Assembly (NCBI GenBank): GCA_027596075.1
Contig: JADGJC010000219.1
Location: forward strand, 1 to 64,000
Source of the DNA: Rhizophlyctis rosea
Lineage: Eukaryota; Chytridiomycota; Chytridiomycetes; Rhizophlyctidales; Rhizophlyctidaceae
Length of the DNA stretch: 64,000 nucleotides
Direction of reading: 5' to 3'
The translations under genes were made by a program, and so were the position numbers. The notes below the pieces were generated by a model that saw nothing but the letters and a program-made list of their open reading frames with translations, did no database searches and was not told the origin of the DNA. Shown here one piece after another: positions 49,145 through 60,398 of the stretch (its first letter is position 1; every line of letters starts with the position of its first letter).

Positions 49145-52100
49145 TTACCGCCGTCCATTATAGTCATCACAATCCCTCGCAATATGTCCAGGCTGAAGGA
49201 GAAGGGGATCAACATCAGCACTCATCACCACAAATTGCACAAACTTCTTCCAAACTCATGCTTACCTTTCCACACCTAAAACACCCCATACCTCCACCCC
49301 TCGCAACAGGTGGTCCATCCCTCGAATACGTGTATGACATCTGTCGTCGGAAACTTTCAAACTGATCTGCTCCTCCTCCACCACCACCACCACCGCCACC
49401 AGCACCCATCCCAAGTCCCGGAAACCTCGCACCCGACGGACCGTCTCCACCTCCCAACATTGGATTCTGGTATCCAACATTCCTCTCACCACCCCCATAC
49501 CCTCTCCTCCCATAATCCGGACTCCGGCTCCTCCGATACTCCCTCCTCCCCTCACTTCCCCTCCTCTCAAACTCCCCACCAGACCTCCTCCTCTCCCTAC
49601 TACCATCCCTACTCTTTCCCCAACTCCTCCCTCCACTCCTCTCTCGACTCCTACTCCGACTCCTCCCACTCCCAGATGACCGACTCCCACTTCGACTACT
49701 CCCACTCCGACTCCGGCTCCGACTCCCACTACTAGACGAACGGTCCCTCCCCCCTCGCTCTTTGCGTCCCTTACTCCCACGACCCCGACTCCGCTCTCCA
49801 CTCCTACTCCTCTCACTCCTCCCCCGACTACGACTCCGACTCCGACTAGACCCCCTCCTTCCCCTCTTCCTCCTCCCAGGACTTCGACTACCGCCCCTCC
49901 CACCATCCTCACTCTCACTTCTGGCCCTCCGTTTCTCCCGTCCGCCCCTTCCCCGGCCCCTCTGCGCACCATCCACTTTCGCGTACCATTCATCCAGGTA
50001 CCCAACCTCCCACCCATCTCGATCAATCTTCATGTTCCCTTCGTCAACTCCCCCTGCATTCGCATTTCCTTCAAGTCCATTCTCCGCCCCTTTAGCAAAC
50101 CGCGCGTGTATGACCTCAATTCCACGGTAATAGTCTTCGACGGCTTGCATCAGTTCTGGTGTTTGGGCCGGCAAGCCGGAGGGAGCTTTTATGCGTTTAG
50201 ACGCAATCGGTGTGTACGGTGGCTCGGTAAGCTGATAAAGTGCAGAAAAAGCAAATGATATGTGAGCCCCTCAAATCCTTACATCAATCGTCCTTCAGAA
50301 GTCTTACCACACGTTCAGGAACCATCAATCCGGCAGGAAGTTCGTGATACTCCTTCTCCGTTGCCAGCAAGGTGGAAGAAGTAGCATCTTCGGGCAGCAC
50401 CTGCTTGGGGGCAGGAGGAGGGGAAGGAGGGTGTTCCCGTGGTTCGGACATATAAGACGATTCAGCGAATGCCGAGGAGGGCTTCACAGCCCGTCGGCCT
50501 GTCATTGCAATTGAAACAGAAGCAGGTTGTGATTTCTCTTCAGTTTTTGGGTCTGAACCGGCAAACTTGAAAACCGGTGCTGCGGGAACGGGCGGCAACG
50601 GCTGCGTCGCTATCTGCTGTGGCGGTTCCTGCTGTGACGGTCTGGTTGGTGATGACAGCACGGGTGGCGGAGGAGGTGGAGGCCGCTCCACGACGGGTGG
50701 ATCTCGTCTCAATCGTGGATCAATCCTTTTGTGCGGCGATTGCGGAGGAGGCGGTGCAGGAGCTGACACTGGGATTTGAACTGGAGTTTGCGGCTGCGCT
50801 GGTGTCTGCAATTGTAACTGCATTTGCATCAATTGTTGTTGCTGTTGCTGCTGTTGCAGCAATGCGAGCGGTTGCAAAGCATTCTGTAATGCAAGTGCAG
50901 AAACGACGCTGGCCACATCGCGCGAGAGACCGGATGTGACGGGAATGGCGGCCGTCATCCCTGCTCGGAATGATTGAACCACATCGTTTGGAAAGAGGTT
51001 ACGGTCTTCCCATAATTTGAGGACCTGGTGTGCGGTGGAAACATAAGAATGACTTGCCCATTGACCGTCAAGGAGTGGCTGGCTTGTAGAGAGCCTCTTT
51101 TGCTCTGCCCGTGATCACATCATTACCTTCGTTATCTTTGCTTCCTTCGCGGAATCACCTTGGACTGCCTCAAACACGATTCGTAGCAGTGGAGCGACAT
51201 GAGCGGTCAAAGCAGTTTTGATCCATTTCCTTTCCGTCTTGGTTGAACGGTCACTGTTTTATGTTGAAGACTTTCGTGTGAGATCACAGATGCATCAAAA
51301 AACCGCTGTGAATAAATTTCTCCTTTTGGCAATTCCAACTCCAAGCGAGACTGACCAATGGAAAAAGATGTCACTGAAAACGTATAAGATGTGCAATCTG
51401 TGCTCAAAAGAAGGATGCAGCACAGCAGTAGATTGCAGGAACTTTGCCATCGCGTCCATTTGTGCATCAGACGTACACAAGTCGAAGATTGAAGCTTTGG
51501 CGTTCTGTATCCCAATTTTCAATACCATTAGTGAGGGGATTCAAATATATTTGTATCAAAAATACACTGTCTACCATGATGTGGGACTGCGATCCGTCAG
51601 ACATGACCTTTTCCAGCACTGACGCGAATTTGTCAACCTTTTTCTGGTTACCACCGACTGCTTGCACTAGCGCTTGTTGAGCCGTTGCGACCGGCGCGAT
51701 GGCATCCTGCACCAGTGGGGCGGGCGCTGCCACTGCTGCAGCTGCCTGTACTTGATTCAAAGCTGCCAAAGCAGCTGGTGCGGATAGAAGGGAGTTTACC
51801 AAGGAAACATCCATTGGTGGTATGAGTGTCGGTTGTGGTAGTTGAACTGGAAGCCCGACTGCGGGTAGTGGTGGAGATGCTTGAAGTACGGGTGGTGCGA
51901 AAGGTTGGATTTGTGGTGCAGGCGGCGTTTGAACAGGAGGTGAAACCAAAGCGGTAGCAGCTGCCGCTATGACCGCCAACGATATGAGTTCCCGACTTCA
52001 AAAACATTGTTTTAAATGCCACAGAAGCTCTTGGTTACCCCTTACCAGGATTTTGCAAAGCGTAGATCTTCCACTCAAAATAATCGTTATCTTCACCTCC

Positions 52101-52328
52101 TGCCCACAAAAACCCAAACTTTGGGTTATTGCTTTGCCTCTCTTTCAGCACGTCAACAAATTTCGGTCCGTTCCGCGCCACATATTCCGCCATTTTGTCA
52201 ATCATCGCTTGCCGGTCCGCGTCTATGGGAACGTTAGAAGTTTTGCAAAGAGCGTGGAGAAGCCATTCAAGAGAAGGCATACTTGGTGGCGGCGGCACGA
52301 AAGTTGGCACTTTCCAAGGTGGTGCCAT
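49145..52328 (-). CDS. SURP-CID-RS-zinc knuckle splicing protein, CHERP-like
   Basis: Nuclear RNA-processing factor; CHERP associates with the U2 snRNP and RNA polymerase II. The start MAPPWKVPTFVPPPP (52328) is followed by a SURP domain (MIDKMAEYVARNGPKFVDVL, then NNPKFGFLWAGGEDNDYFEW). After an intron (52046 to 51966) comes a Pro/Ala-rich linker. A CID domain follows: VDKFASVLEKVMSDG, joined to NAKASIFDLCTS, then STAVLHPSFEHRLHILYVFSD, TALTAHVAPLLRIVFEAVQ and VLKLWEDRNLFPNDVVQSF. A Gln/Pro stretch and a long Arg-Ser region lead to a glycine run. The last exon (49192-49145) joins GCFRCGK to PGHIARDCDDYNGRR, making a CCHC knuckle (C-x2-C-x4-H-x4-C). Domain order up to the RS part fits CHERP. 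The knuckle is extra. Confidence 0.84.
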
Positions 52329-53452
52329 CGCGTCTGAGGGTTTGACACTTGTTTGTACACTTCCACACCTGCACAGGTCTCGCTCATAAAGCAAAGTGGA
52401 ATGGAAGTGAAGGAGGCGAGGAGAGAGTGGAACTGGAAGGTGCTGGGAATCTGGATATATGGCGAGTGTGGCGTTACACGCCATATGCGCCTCTCTCGCA
52501 CACTCTCTGGCCCGGTGGCTGGCATCAGGTCTACCACATACTACATAGTTATACCATGGAAAACCCTCAAGGCCCTCAACAACAGATGTACAATATTCGT
52601 TCTCCGGGGAATCACCAGATTAGAGCCGTGAAAAAAGTTTCAAGAGGATCTTTTTCGATTTGTATCGTAAAAGCAATCAGATGCAAGTTGTTGAACAAAG
52701 TCAACTGCCATCGCCATGCAAAGCCACTCACGATCATTCGAAGTTTCGGGGGAGTTCATGGCAGCAACCAACCTTGGTTGGTGATAACAGAAACGACACG
52801 GGACTCACGCATGATCCTCCTTTGCCGAATCGCACGCGCATTAACACGTAACAATCTTCGCTGAGTAGACATCTTTGAAAGGAAGTGGCGCAGCAACACG
52901 AGGGTCTGGACAGCCGTGTTGTGTTGGCAGTGCAAGACGCATTAACTTAATTGAAGAGCACATGATTCCCGAACCGGGTTCGCAAGCTATGAGCGCATGT
53001 ACATACAACTCGCTGTGTGTACCGAGACGTCAAGGCAGATACCAGTCAATCGGTAGTGACCCTTTCTTGTGATCTACCCTCCGGGTCCTCCTGCACATTC
53101 ACGGGTCAAGTTAGTAAACATACTAAACATGGGTATGATGTATGATCGCACATCTTCCTGACCGGTACATCACCGTCATACATTGTCTTGGCATCACACC
53201 ATCGCACCTACGACATGACGTTCTGTGCAGGATCATCTGAATGGCTCACATCGGTCCTAACCAATATGACGAGCCTTGTAGTTTTCTTTGTCATTTAGGG
53301 AATTTGTTTATAAGTTTGCACCCCAGTTCTACCATCTTTGAACTCTGTACTTTTACCTCCAATTGAGACAAATATCAACATCTAAATCGAAAGCCGCTAC
53401 CAATTAAACATCAAATCAACTCTTTCAGCTCAAACTTCCAATCTACGCCATC
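52329..53452. other. Divergent intergenic region
   Basis: The 5' regions of the CHERP-like and CsbD-like genes, about 1.1 kb. No coding exon, RNA gene or repeat recognised. Confidence 0.4.
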
Positions 53453-54050
53453 ATGTCTGCTGAATTCCGCCACGGCTGGGCCAATGAATTGAAGGGAGAG
53501 GCGAAGGTATGTGTATTTTGCCATCGCTCCAATCGCGGAGCATGGTATTTTACCACTCGGCAAACGCAGGCATTGAATTTTGCTCCAATTCTAGGAAGTC
53601 GCCGGCGCGGTCACCTTCAACAGGGATCTCAAAGAACGCGGTGAAGGTAGGCAAAGTCAACAGCTCATCTTCTCAAGCTTCGACCTTTGATCTTACAATG
53701 ATTCATTCACAGCCCAAAAGCTTCACGGCAAAGCCGAACGTGCGGATGGCAAGTCCCAGCACGCTTTCACGCACGGCGTATGTATCCCCACCCCTTCATC
53801 CCATATCCAAATTCCACATCTTATCCTAGCAGATCCAAAGACTAACTCATATCTCTTTCCTCCTTGTACCCATCCGCCATACTCTTCCGCAACTTCTCCA
53901 TCGATTCTGAATCTGCAATTGAAACGGATACAGGGCAGCGTGCGCCACGAAGCAGCTGCGCAGGCGGACGAGGCTGCCAGCCAGCAGTATGCTGCTGATG
54001 CTGCCCAGGGGTCTTACCATCACCGCCACCATCACGGTGACCGGTTCTAA
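53453..54050 (+). CDS. CsbD-like small stress protein
   Basis: Small hydrophilic protein of the CsbD/Hmp1-like type, related to bacterial stress proteins; fungal relatives bind mismatched or cruciform DNA. Exon 1 (53453-53506) is MSAEFRHGWANELKGEAK. Exon 2 (53595-53646) is EVAGAVTFNRDLKERGE. Exon 3 (53713-53777) is AQKLHGKAERADGKSQHAF, then the final exon starts about 53937 and reads GSVRHEAAAQADEAASQQY and a histidine-rich tail (YHHRHHHGDRF). The stop is TAA at 54048-54050. Repeated KGEA and HGKAE motifs fit the CsbD pattern. The third intron's acceptor is the least certain. Very short protein, about 97 residues. Confidence 0.72.
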
Positions 54051-54391
54051 TGGCTCAGGGAAACTTGTTAGGATATTTGGGTGTGTTTTGTGAAGTATGT
54101 CCAAGCTTGCGAAGAGAAACTTTTCAGTTTTTTGCTGTTGACGGCATTGATTGTATACCGACCATTGTTGTAATATGATTTTGTCTCGGTGTAGCTACGA
54201 TGTTCCGTATTGTGCAGTTTTGCCCGGTGCAACAAAAGTCTTGCAGATATAAATTGGTGAAGGTTGAACTATTATCAAAAGTATCAGATCTAGTGGTATA
54301 TCTCATTATGAACAAAATCGACCAATGCCTCCAACTCTAAAATGGTGCTAAGGGAAAGCACGCCTACCAATCCCACTAAACCTCCAAACTG
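54051..54391. other. Convergent intergenic gap
   Basis: Between the CsbD-like gene and the MFS transporter. It contains a few AT-rich stretches, no gene. Confidence 0.4.
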
Positions 54392-55943
54392 TTATGCACC
54401 CCTCTGCACCCTCTTCTTCCACCTCCCAATCCACATAGTCTCCACTCCCAACCCCAGCAACACCGCACCCGAAACTCCCCAAACAACCCACGGGAACCCT
54501 CCAACCTCCCTACTCCATTTCCAAACCCATCCCAACAGCGCCGGCCCCACAGTCCGACTGGTGCAGGCTCCCATCTGTGCAACGCCGTTGATAGTGCCCA
54601 GCCACGCTGGTGATGGGGCTCCTTCTGTGACAAGAATGAAGGTCGAGGTCATGGCGAGGGAAGTCGCGGCAGCTTGGAGGAATTGGTGCGCTAGGAGGGG
54701 TGGGTAGAGGTATTGTGCGGGGATGGAGGGGAAGAGGGGCGTGGAGATTGTTGTTATGAGGAGTAGGAGAAGGCCTAGGCGGAGGGTTTTGAGTGGGCCC
54801 AGGCGTTTGTCAATGGGTGGATAGACCGTCAGCTGCAGCATAGGTTGAATGAAATTAAGTCAGAATGCACGACCCAAACGAGAAATTGTCGATGATTGTA
54901 GCTACCTGCGTGATCAATCTGAACCCGGCTTGTAGGCACAAAATCACGCCCAGTTCCTCTGTCCCGAAGCCCAAACCGCCATTTTGTCCACCCCTCGGCG
55001 TATTAGCCAAAAGTGGGAAACTCCCCTGATTCATCGCATTGACCAACCCAATAAGCGTCAGCGCAACGACCGGCGGCCAAGCCTGAGGTGGCAAAAACCC
55101 ACGCCGCCCATTGGCCCCTTCCACTTCAACCCTCCTTTCACTCTTTCCCTCGATGTCCCCGCTTCCCCTGCGCGTCGGAAGTGTTTCCTCCAAACATACG
55201 TAACTAGCGACAAAACCCGCAATGCCGACAAACGCGGCGATCAGGCAGGGAAGGAAGTATGGGAATGCTCGGAAGAAAGTGGATTGCCCAAAGAGAGATG
55301 GGTATTTGTCGACGGGGTTGGACAGGTATCCACCGAGGATGGGGCCGATGATGCCGCCTATTGAGGACCAAAACCCAAACATGCTAAATGCTTGCGCACG
55401 GTTCGTGGAGTCCGTTATTTCTCCTGTGATCGATTTTGCCACCCCGATGTTGCCTGTTGAAAGCGCCTGTAAGTGACTCAATACATCTTGCCGACAAGTC
55501 CAAAGCACCCATTACTTACCATTCACCAACCCCAACATAACCCTCGCAGTCACAGCCTCCTCAATAGTCCTCGCCAACCCAAACAACAAAGTACACACCA
55601 CATTGCCGACAATCCCTAACAGCAAAATCGGTCGTCTTCCCAGCCGATCGGAAAGAAGACCAATGGGGATGGAAGACAACACTTGCGCGAGAGAAAATGC
55701 GGATCGAAGGAAGGAGACATACCATCCTATTTGCGAAGGGTCTGTTGGAGCGGGCGGCAGGTTGAAATCTTGAACCATAAAATAGATGAAGGGTTGGAGG
55801 AGGGATCCGGCAATGGGTTCGATGAGTACTGCTGTGTAGAGTGCAAAGAGCTGCTTCTTTGGTAGAGGTGTTGGACCTACGGTCCTGCTGCTGGCCTCCG
55901 GCAGCAGCGGTGTGGTTTCGGACGGGTTTAGTAGTCGGGACAT
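54392..55943 (-). CDS. MFS transporter, drug:H+ antiporter type
   Basis: Membrane carrier with about 12 helices in three exons. The N-terminus is cytosolic and holds an acidic di-leucine motif (SETTPLLPEA), a vacuole or endosome sorting signal in other proteins. Helix 1 is QLFALYTAVLIEPIAGSLL. The loop 2-3 motif is IGLLSDRLGRRPILLLG, a close match to MFS motif A. Exon 2 (NIGVAKSITGEITDSTNRAQ, then FGFWSSIGGIIGPILGGYLS) has the motif C-like glycine pattern. A central cytosolic loop (RGSGDIEGKSERRVEVE) separates the two halves. Exon 3 reads LTVYPPIDKRLGPLKTLRLGL. Resembles fungal peptide/nitrate/zinc-induced-facilitator-like carriers; the substrate is not clear. Confidence 0.86.
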
Positions 55944-56896
55944 GTTTTTGTTTATTTACACGTCAGCCTAGGACCAGGAAGGATCTTCACACTTATGAGC
56001 GCCGTTTAAAAGTCTCAGACACGCACGACTCCCATTCATTAAACTTGACAGGTCGCCAATGCTCTCGTTGGAAATGAATGGATGGGGACGCAGAGAACGC
56101 ACGACCGGAATTTCCTCCAAGGGTATATATCACCAAAATGTCGATGAGATGGGGCTCAAAAGAGCGCTCACACCCCACGCTTCGGAGACCCGTGCATATA
56201 AAGAGTCCGAAAGCTTCGCATGACAATGATGACACGCGACTTTCTGAGAGGAAAGCGAAGATGGAATCTTCCCACCATCTGGGGCAAAATGACCTACTCT
56301 TCTCGTTTGTACTCCCGGCAACGTCGTACTTTGTCTCCTGCGACCGGTAGTTCGACCATGGGCGAACATCATCCCACTCAAGTTTCTTGATGAACTGCAG
56401 TCACCTTCTTCATCACTTCTGCACGGTATCTGGCCAATGAGGGTCCACAGCTTGAAATGACGCGATTTCTGCCGCGTTTTTGGGAATGGGAATTTTTGGC
56501 CCGCAACAGCGGCTTAGCTGGCGTAGCTGCGATAGCTGTTACCGCCTGTCAGATCGACAGTCTTTCTCATCCTGTGGGTATGATATACCTCGATGCTGTT
56601 CACTCGAGCACGTATCTCAATTCTTTGAGAATAGAGTGTTGGCGTCAGCGTCATTGATAGATACGGTCAAGAGTACCTGTCCGCCTCTTGCGTCTCAAGA
56701 AAGATGTGAAGATGAACTCAAGCCGCGTCAGGATTTGTCAGGTTTGGTCGCCCTTCAACGCGTTTACAGTGCAAGTTCACTTGTGCATAAGGTGACATTA
56801 ATTGGCAAACCGTTTACAAGAGACCATCGAGACACACGGCAGAATACATCTGTCTATCCCTCCAAACTACCCGAAAATCGTCTTATCGTCACAAAT
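55944..56896. other. Intergenic gap
   Basis: Upstream of the MFS gene and downstream of the phosphatase gene. The frames here have no supporting motif. Confidence 0.4.
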
Positions 56897-57562
56897 CTAT
56901 TCCCCACAAACCCTCAAAACCTGATCAATCTGACACACAGTCTGCGGACTCTTAATCCCTCTCGGATTCTTCCTCCGATCATGCAACACCTGCGTAGCAT
57001 CCAACGCAACCCGTCCCCCAACACCGTAATATAAAGACAAAACAACAGCAATAAGCGTTCCCGTCCTCCCATGTCCACCCCAACAATGCACATAAACAAC
57101 TTCCTCCGTCTCCTTCAATCTCCGCACAACATCCTTCGCCATCTCTAAAATGTCTGTATCGGACGCGATGGCCCCGTCTGGTATAGATAGGTTCAAAAAT
57201 TGTAGGGAATCACGTCGGGAGGGATCGACTGCTGACAACGCCGTGTCGGAGTAAGACCGGAAGTGTCGCAGCTCGTTGGGAGTTTGGAGACAGACGAATG
57301 TTGTAACATTGGCAGCGAGGATGGATTGGATGAGTGTTTTGTGGCGGGTTGGGTCTTGGTCACCTGGATAGGCGCCCGCGAGGAGGCGGGACGAGATAAC
57401 CCAGTTGGATAGGGAAGTCGGGCCTGGCTCGGTTGGGAGGGGAAAGGGGAAGTTGGTTGGGGGAGGGGTAATGGTTTGGGACCGCGATTTGTTGGAAGGA
57501 GCTGATGAGGGTGTAGCAGGTGTTGTAATAGTCATTGTGCTTGAAAGCGTTTCTCTTGTCAT
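56897..57562 (-). CDS. Dual-specificity/tyrosine phosphatase-like protein
   Basis: A single open frame of about 221 residues. I prefer the start MTRETLSSTMTITTP (57562), but a Met at 57535 is also possible. The disordered N-terminal part is rich in Ser, Thr and Pro. Next come SNWVISSRLLAGAYPGDQD, then LIQSILAANVTTFVCLQTPNE. The catalytic loop is [19 protein letters not shown], the C-x5-R-T/S signature with conserved Cys and Arg. A probable general acid is the Asp in LSIPDGAIASD. The C-terminus has QVLHDRRKNPRGIKSPQT, a P-loop phosphatase Q-loop region. The family includes atypical plant and protist DSPs. The substrate is not inferable. Confidence 0.82.
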   Translation of the reverse strand: MTRETLSSTMTITTPATPSSAPSNKSRSQTITPPPTNFPFPLPTEPGPTSLSNWVISSRLLAGAYPGDQDPTRHKTLIQSILAANVTTFVCLQTPNELRHFRSYSDTALSAVDPSRRDSLQFLNLSIPDGAIASDTDILEMAKDVVRRLKETEEVVYVHCWGGHGRTGTLIAVVLSLYYGVGGRVALDATQVLHDRRKNPRGIKSPQTVCQIDQVLRVCGE

Positions 57563-58091
57563 TTGTTGTTCCACTGCTGTTAGGGGATGGCTTTTTATTG
57601 TGAATGAGTTTGAGAGGGGTGGATTGAATTCGAGGGCTGTGTCTCTGATGGATTTTGGTGGAGGGTGGCTCAGTGACACAAAGAGTGGCAGGACAATGGC
57701 GGAGCAATGTCCGCGGTATCGGACTACCCATAACATTTGGAATGGTGAGAAAGTTCAATTCGCGAATCATTGCATCGGTTCCTACATTCTCTCGGTTGTC
57801 GACACCTTCAGAGCAAGTCCGGGAAGGAAGTGATACCGAGAACGATTCCGCGCAAGTCATAGCGGAACCCTAGATCGTGAAGGCTCGCACATTCACAATC
57901 AGTCTTCACTTCGGAACTGATGCCCCAGTCACATCACAATGACGGAAGTCCACCACGATGGTTTTCATCTGCCGAAATCAACGCATAATCTCCCCCCAAT
58001 CAAGACTCCGACTTCAAAGGTGCATGTGATGTATATTAGTGTATCTCAGCGCCCGCCCTTCCGAAATGTACAAAAGTGAATATCCCCCTCC
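57563..58091. other. Intergenic gap
   Basis: Between the phosphatase start and the QCR2 stop. An open frame continues upstream of the phosphatase start but it lacks motifs. Confidence 0.4.
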
Positions 58092-60062
58092 CTACAGCTC
58101 ATCCAAATGCGGGAGCTTCCGCAAGTTCCCGTATGCAACGACAGTAGGCTTTGCTGAGAACAACGACTTGGCAAGCTACAGGAAAAAGCGGATCAGTACT
58201 CCGCCAAGAGGGACAAATTGAAGTGTCCCGCTGTACTCACATTCTGGACATCCGCAGCAGTAACCTTCTTGACCGCATCCGCAAACTCTGTTGGGGTATG
58301 AACAGTCCCCTTGGCAAACACCTGACGGGCAACCTCCGCCGCCTTGAAGTCACGCGCTCCCGCCACATCCGCATCCACAATGACAGCCTTCTTGCCACGA
58401 GCCACAGCCTCCTCCGAAATGCTGTTGGCAGCACCCTTGAGCGCGCTGAACGCCTTGGACGCAACACCCTTCACATCTGCGGCAGCACCCTGCACGTGGA
58501 ACCCAAGAAGACCAGCGTCGGAGTAAGATGCGTTGAAGGCGCTAACGTGAGCCTTCTCGGTGGCCGCTTGGGCGAAAAGACCGGTCGAGCCGGCGGGGCT
58601 GCCCCACTTGGAGCGGCCGCTGGTATCAAGGATGGATTTAAGGACGAGGGCGGCGGGGTAGTCGGGGGAGGTAGCGGGGACGGATGGGAAGGCAACGACG
58701 AAGTGGGAGGTGGATTTTGGTCCTGCCTCAATGCGAGTCTCCCCTCCAAAGTACTTTGCTACAGACTCAGCAGCGGCAGCACCCCCACTCGGTACCTCCA
58801 AAGTTTTGAAAGTGCTCTCAACCAACTTAGATAAATCCTCGTGGGAGATACCTGATCCGACAATGGCCACACGGTCTGAAGAGAAGGTCTTGCGGATGAA
58901 GTCCTGCAATTGGGCGCGTTTGAGGGATTTTACGGCCGAGGGTGCAGCGAAAACACCGTTTCCGAGACCGGACCGGAATGCGACCTCGTGGAGTGCCTCA
59001 AAAACCTTCACGGAGGGGTCGGCCAAGTTACCATTTGATTCAATGATGGCGAGGTTGCGGGAGTCAAGGAATTCATAAGCGGCGATGGATTGATTGTAGA
59101 GGTGGGTAAGAAGGGTGGGAACGGCATCAACACTGTAGGATGATTCGATCAGTCATGCATCTTCCGGTGTCTGCAAACACTCCACTTACAGATCATCGCG
59201 GAGGAAATCGGAAGCGATAACGAGATGCTCACGGTCAACGCTGGAGTAGATAGTGTTACCGCGGAGTTCAGCGTTACGAATGGTGCGGACGAGGGCGTCC
59301 CCAGGAATAGTCTGTAGAGATACAAGAGTCGGGTTTAGCATGATATTCTGATATAAACGTATGAACTCCGCCCACGCTGCCCCTCACGAGTTACGTCAGA
59401 GGGAGCAGCTCAATCCCTGCCCTCGTTTAGCCCTGAAAAGAGATCTGCCCGATCTTCACAAATTCAATTATCCTTTGCATCCGCCTCAATCAAACCAAAC
59501 GTTCGAATCCGCCTCGCGTGTTAGGGTCCAGAATGCACCGCTGGCTGACAATGAATTGGCCGCGCCACCGGACACGCAACATGCTCAAAATTTGCTCATC
59601 AAATGCAAGAAACCCACCCCAACCCGCCCACATCCTTCTAAAAGCCCTTCTTCAGGTGCGGTCGTCGAACTCATCCTTCGGCAAATCCTCTAAGAGCTAC
59701 GACCTTTCCCTCCAGCTACACCCCTCTATTCTACCCCTTCCCAACAACGGTTCTCAACTAACCCGCATGAGACTGTTCTTGGTCAAGTGCGCAACACCGG
59801 GGGCGTCAAGGGGCTCATACCGCGAACCAGCCTTCACGACAAGAGCGAGAGTGCTAACGGGTCCCTGCTCATCGTAAGTGGCGATCTGAATACCGTTGGA
59901 GGCCTTTGAAACGGATTTGTCTGCGAGGGGAGCGACGTCGGGTTGGTCTCCTGTGCGGCGGTAGTTGACGGAAGAGTATGAGTCGGTGAGGACTGATGCG
60001 AATGAGCGAGTTTGTTGGTGGAGGCGGAGGATGGGACGAGTGGCGGCGCGTGTTGTGAGCAT
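58092..60062 (-). CDS. QCR2: Cytochrome bc1 complex core subunit 2
   Basis: Core protein of mitochondrial complex III, in the inner membrane facing the matrix; a non-proteolytic relative of the processing peptidase. Exon 1 (60062-59763) begins with a basic, Arg/Ser-rich presequence (MLTTRAATRPILRLHQQTRSFAS), then GIQIATYDEQGPVSTLALVV and AGSRYEPLDAPGVAHL. Exon 2 (59311-59190) is TIPGDALVRTIRNAELRG. Later exons give VDAVPTLLTHLYNQS, VFEALHEVAFRSGLGNGVF and VAIVGSGISHEDLSKLVES. They continue with TSHFVVAFPSVPATSP and the final PTVVAYGNLRKLPHLDEL, with the stop at 58092. No zinc motif (H-x2-E-H) is seen, as expected for Qcr2. Intron 1 is 451 nt, much longer than others here. Divergent from QPRT. 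Confidence 0.9.
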
Positions 60063-60398
60063 CTTGGCTGGATGCTACTGGGCAGTGTGGGAAAGGAAAT
60101 GGGGTTTGTTGTGATGCAGATGCACAAACCTCAATCGCAATGGAGTTGGCAGACGACTTCATTGAGCGATGTTGAAGGTCAAGTGTGGCTCAGTGTGGCT
60201 GAATGGTTGCCAGGCATCTTTCTCATGGGGCTTGTGTCGGCTTGTGGTCACAAAGCAGTGACGAGGATGCAAGGCGCGTGACGCGTGACATTGATGAGTC
60301 ATCCAATGGCATTCCAAATCCCATTTCCCCTGCTTAGTCTGGCCAGATTCTTGGTCCTAAAAATATCACTTCCATCTCGACCAACCAGTAAACTACAA
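60063..60398. other. Divergent promoter region, QCR2 and QPRT
   Basis: 336 bp between two ATGs pointing away from each other. It likely holds a shared promoter for two mitochondrial or NAD-related genes. No conserved motif was identified by eye. Confidence 0.45.

Noticed and set aside
49262..50026. Gly/Val-rich 254-residue minus frame
   Set aside because: It is the frame-shifted shadow of the RS-rich exon of the CHERP-like gene, whose domains and splice sites fit the other frame.
58151..58834. 227-residue plus frame opposite QCR2
   Set aside because: Antisense shadow of a well-supported conserved gene.
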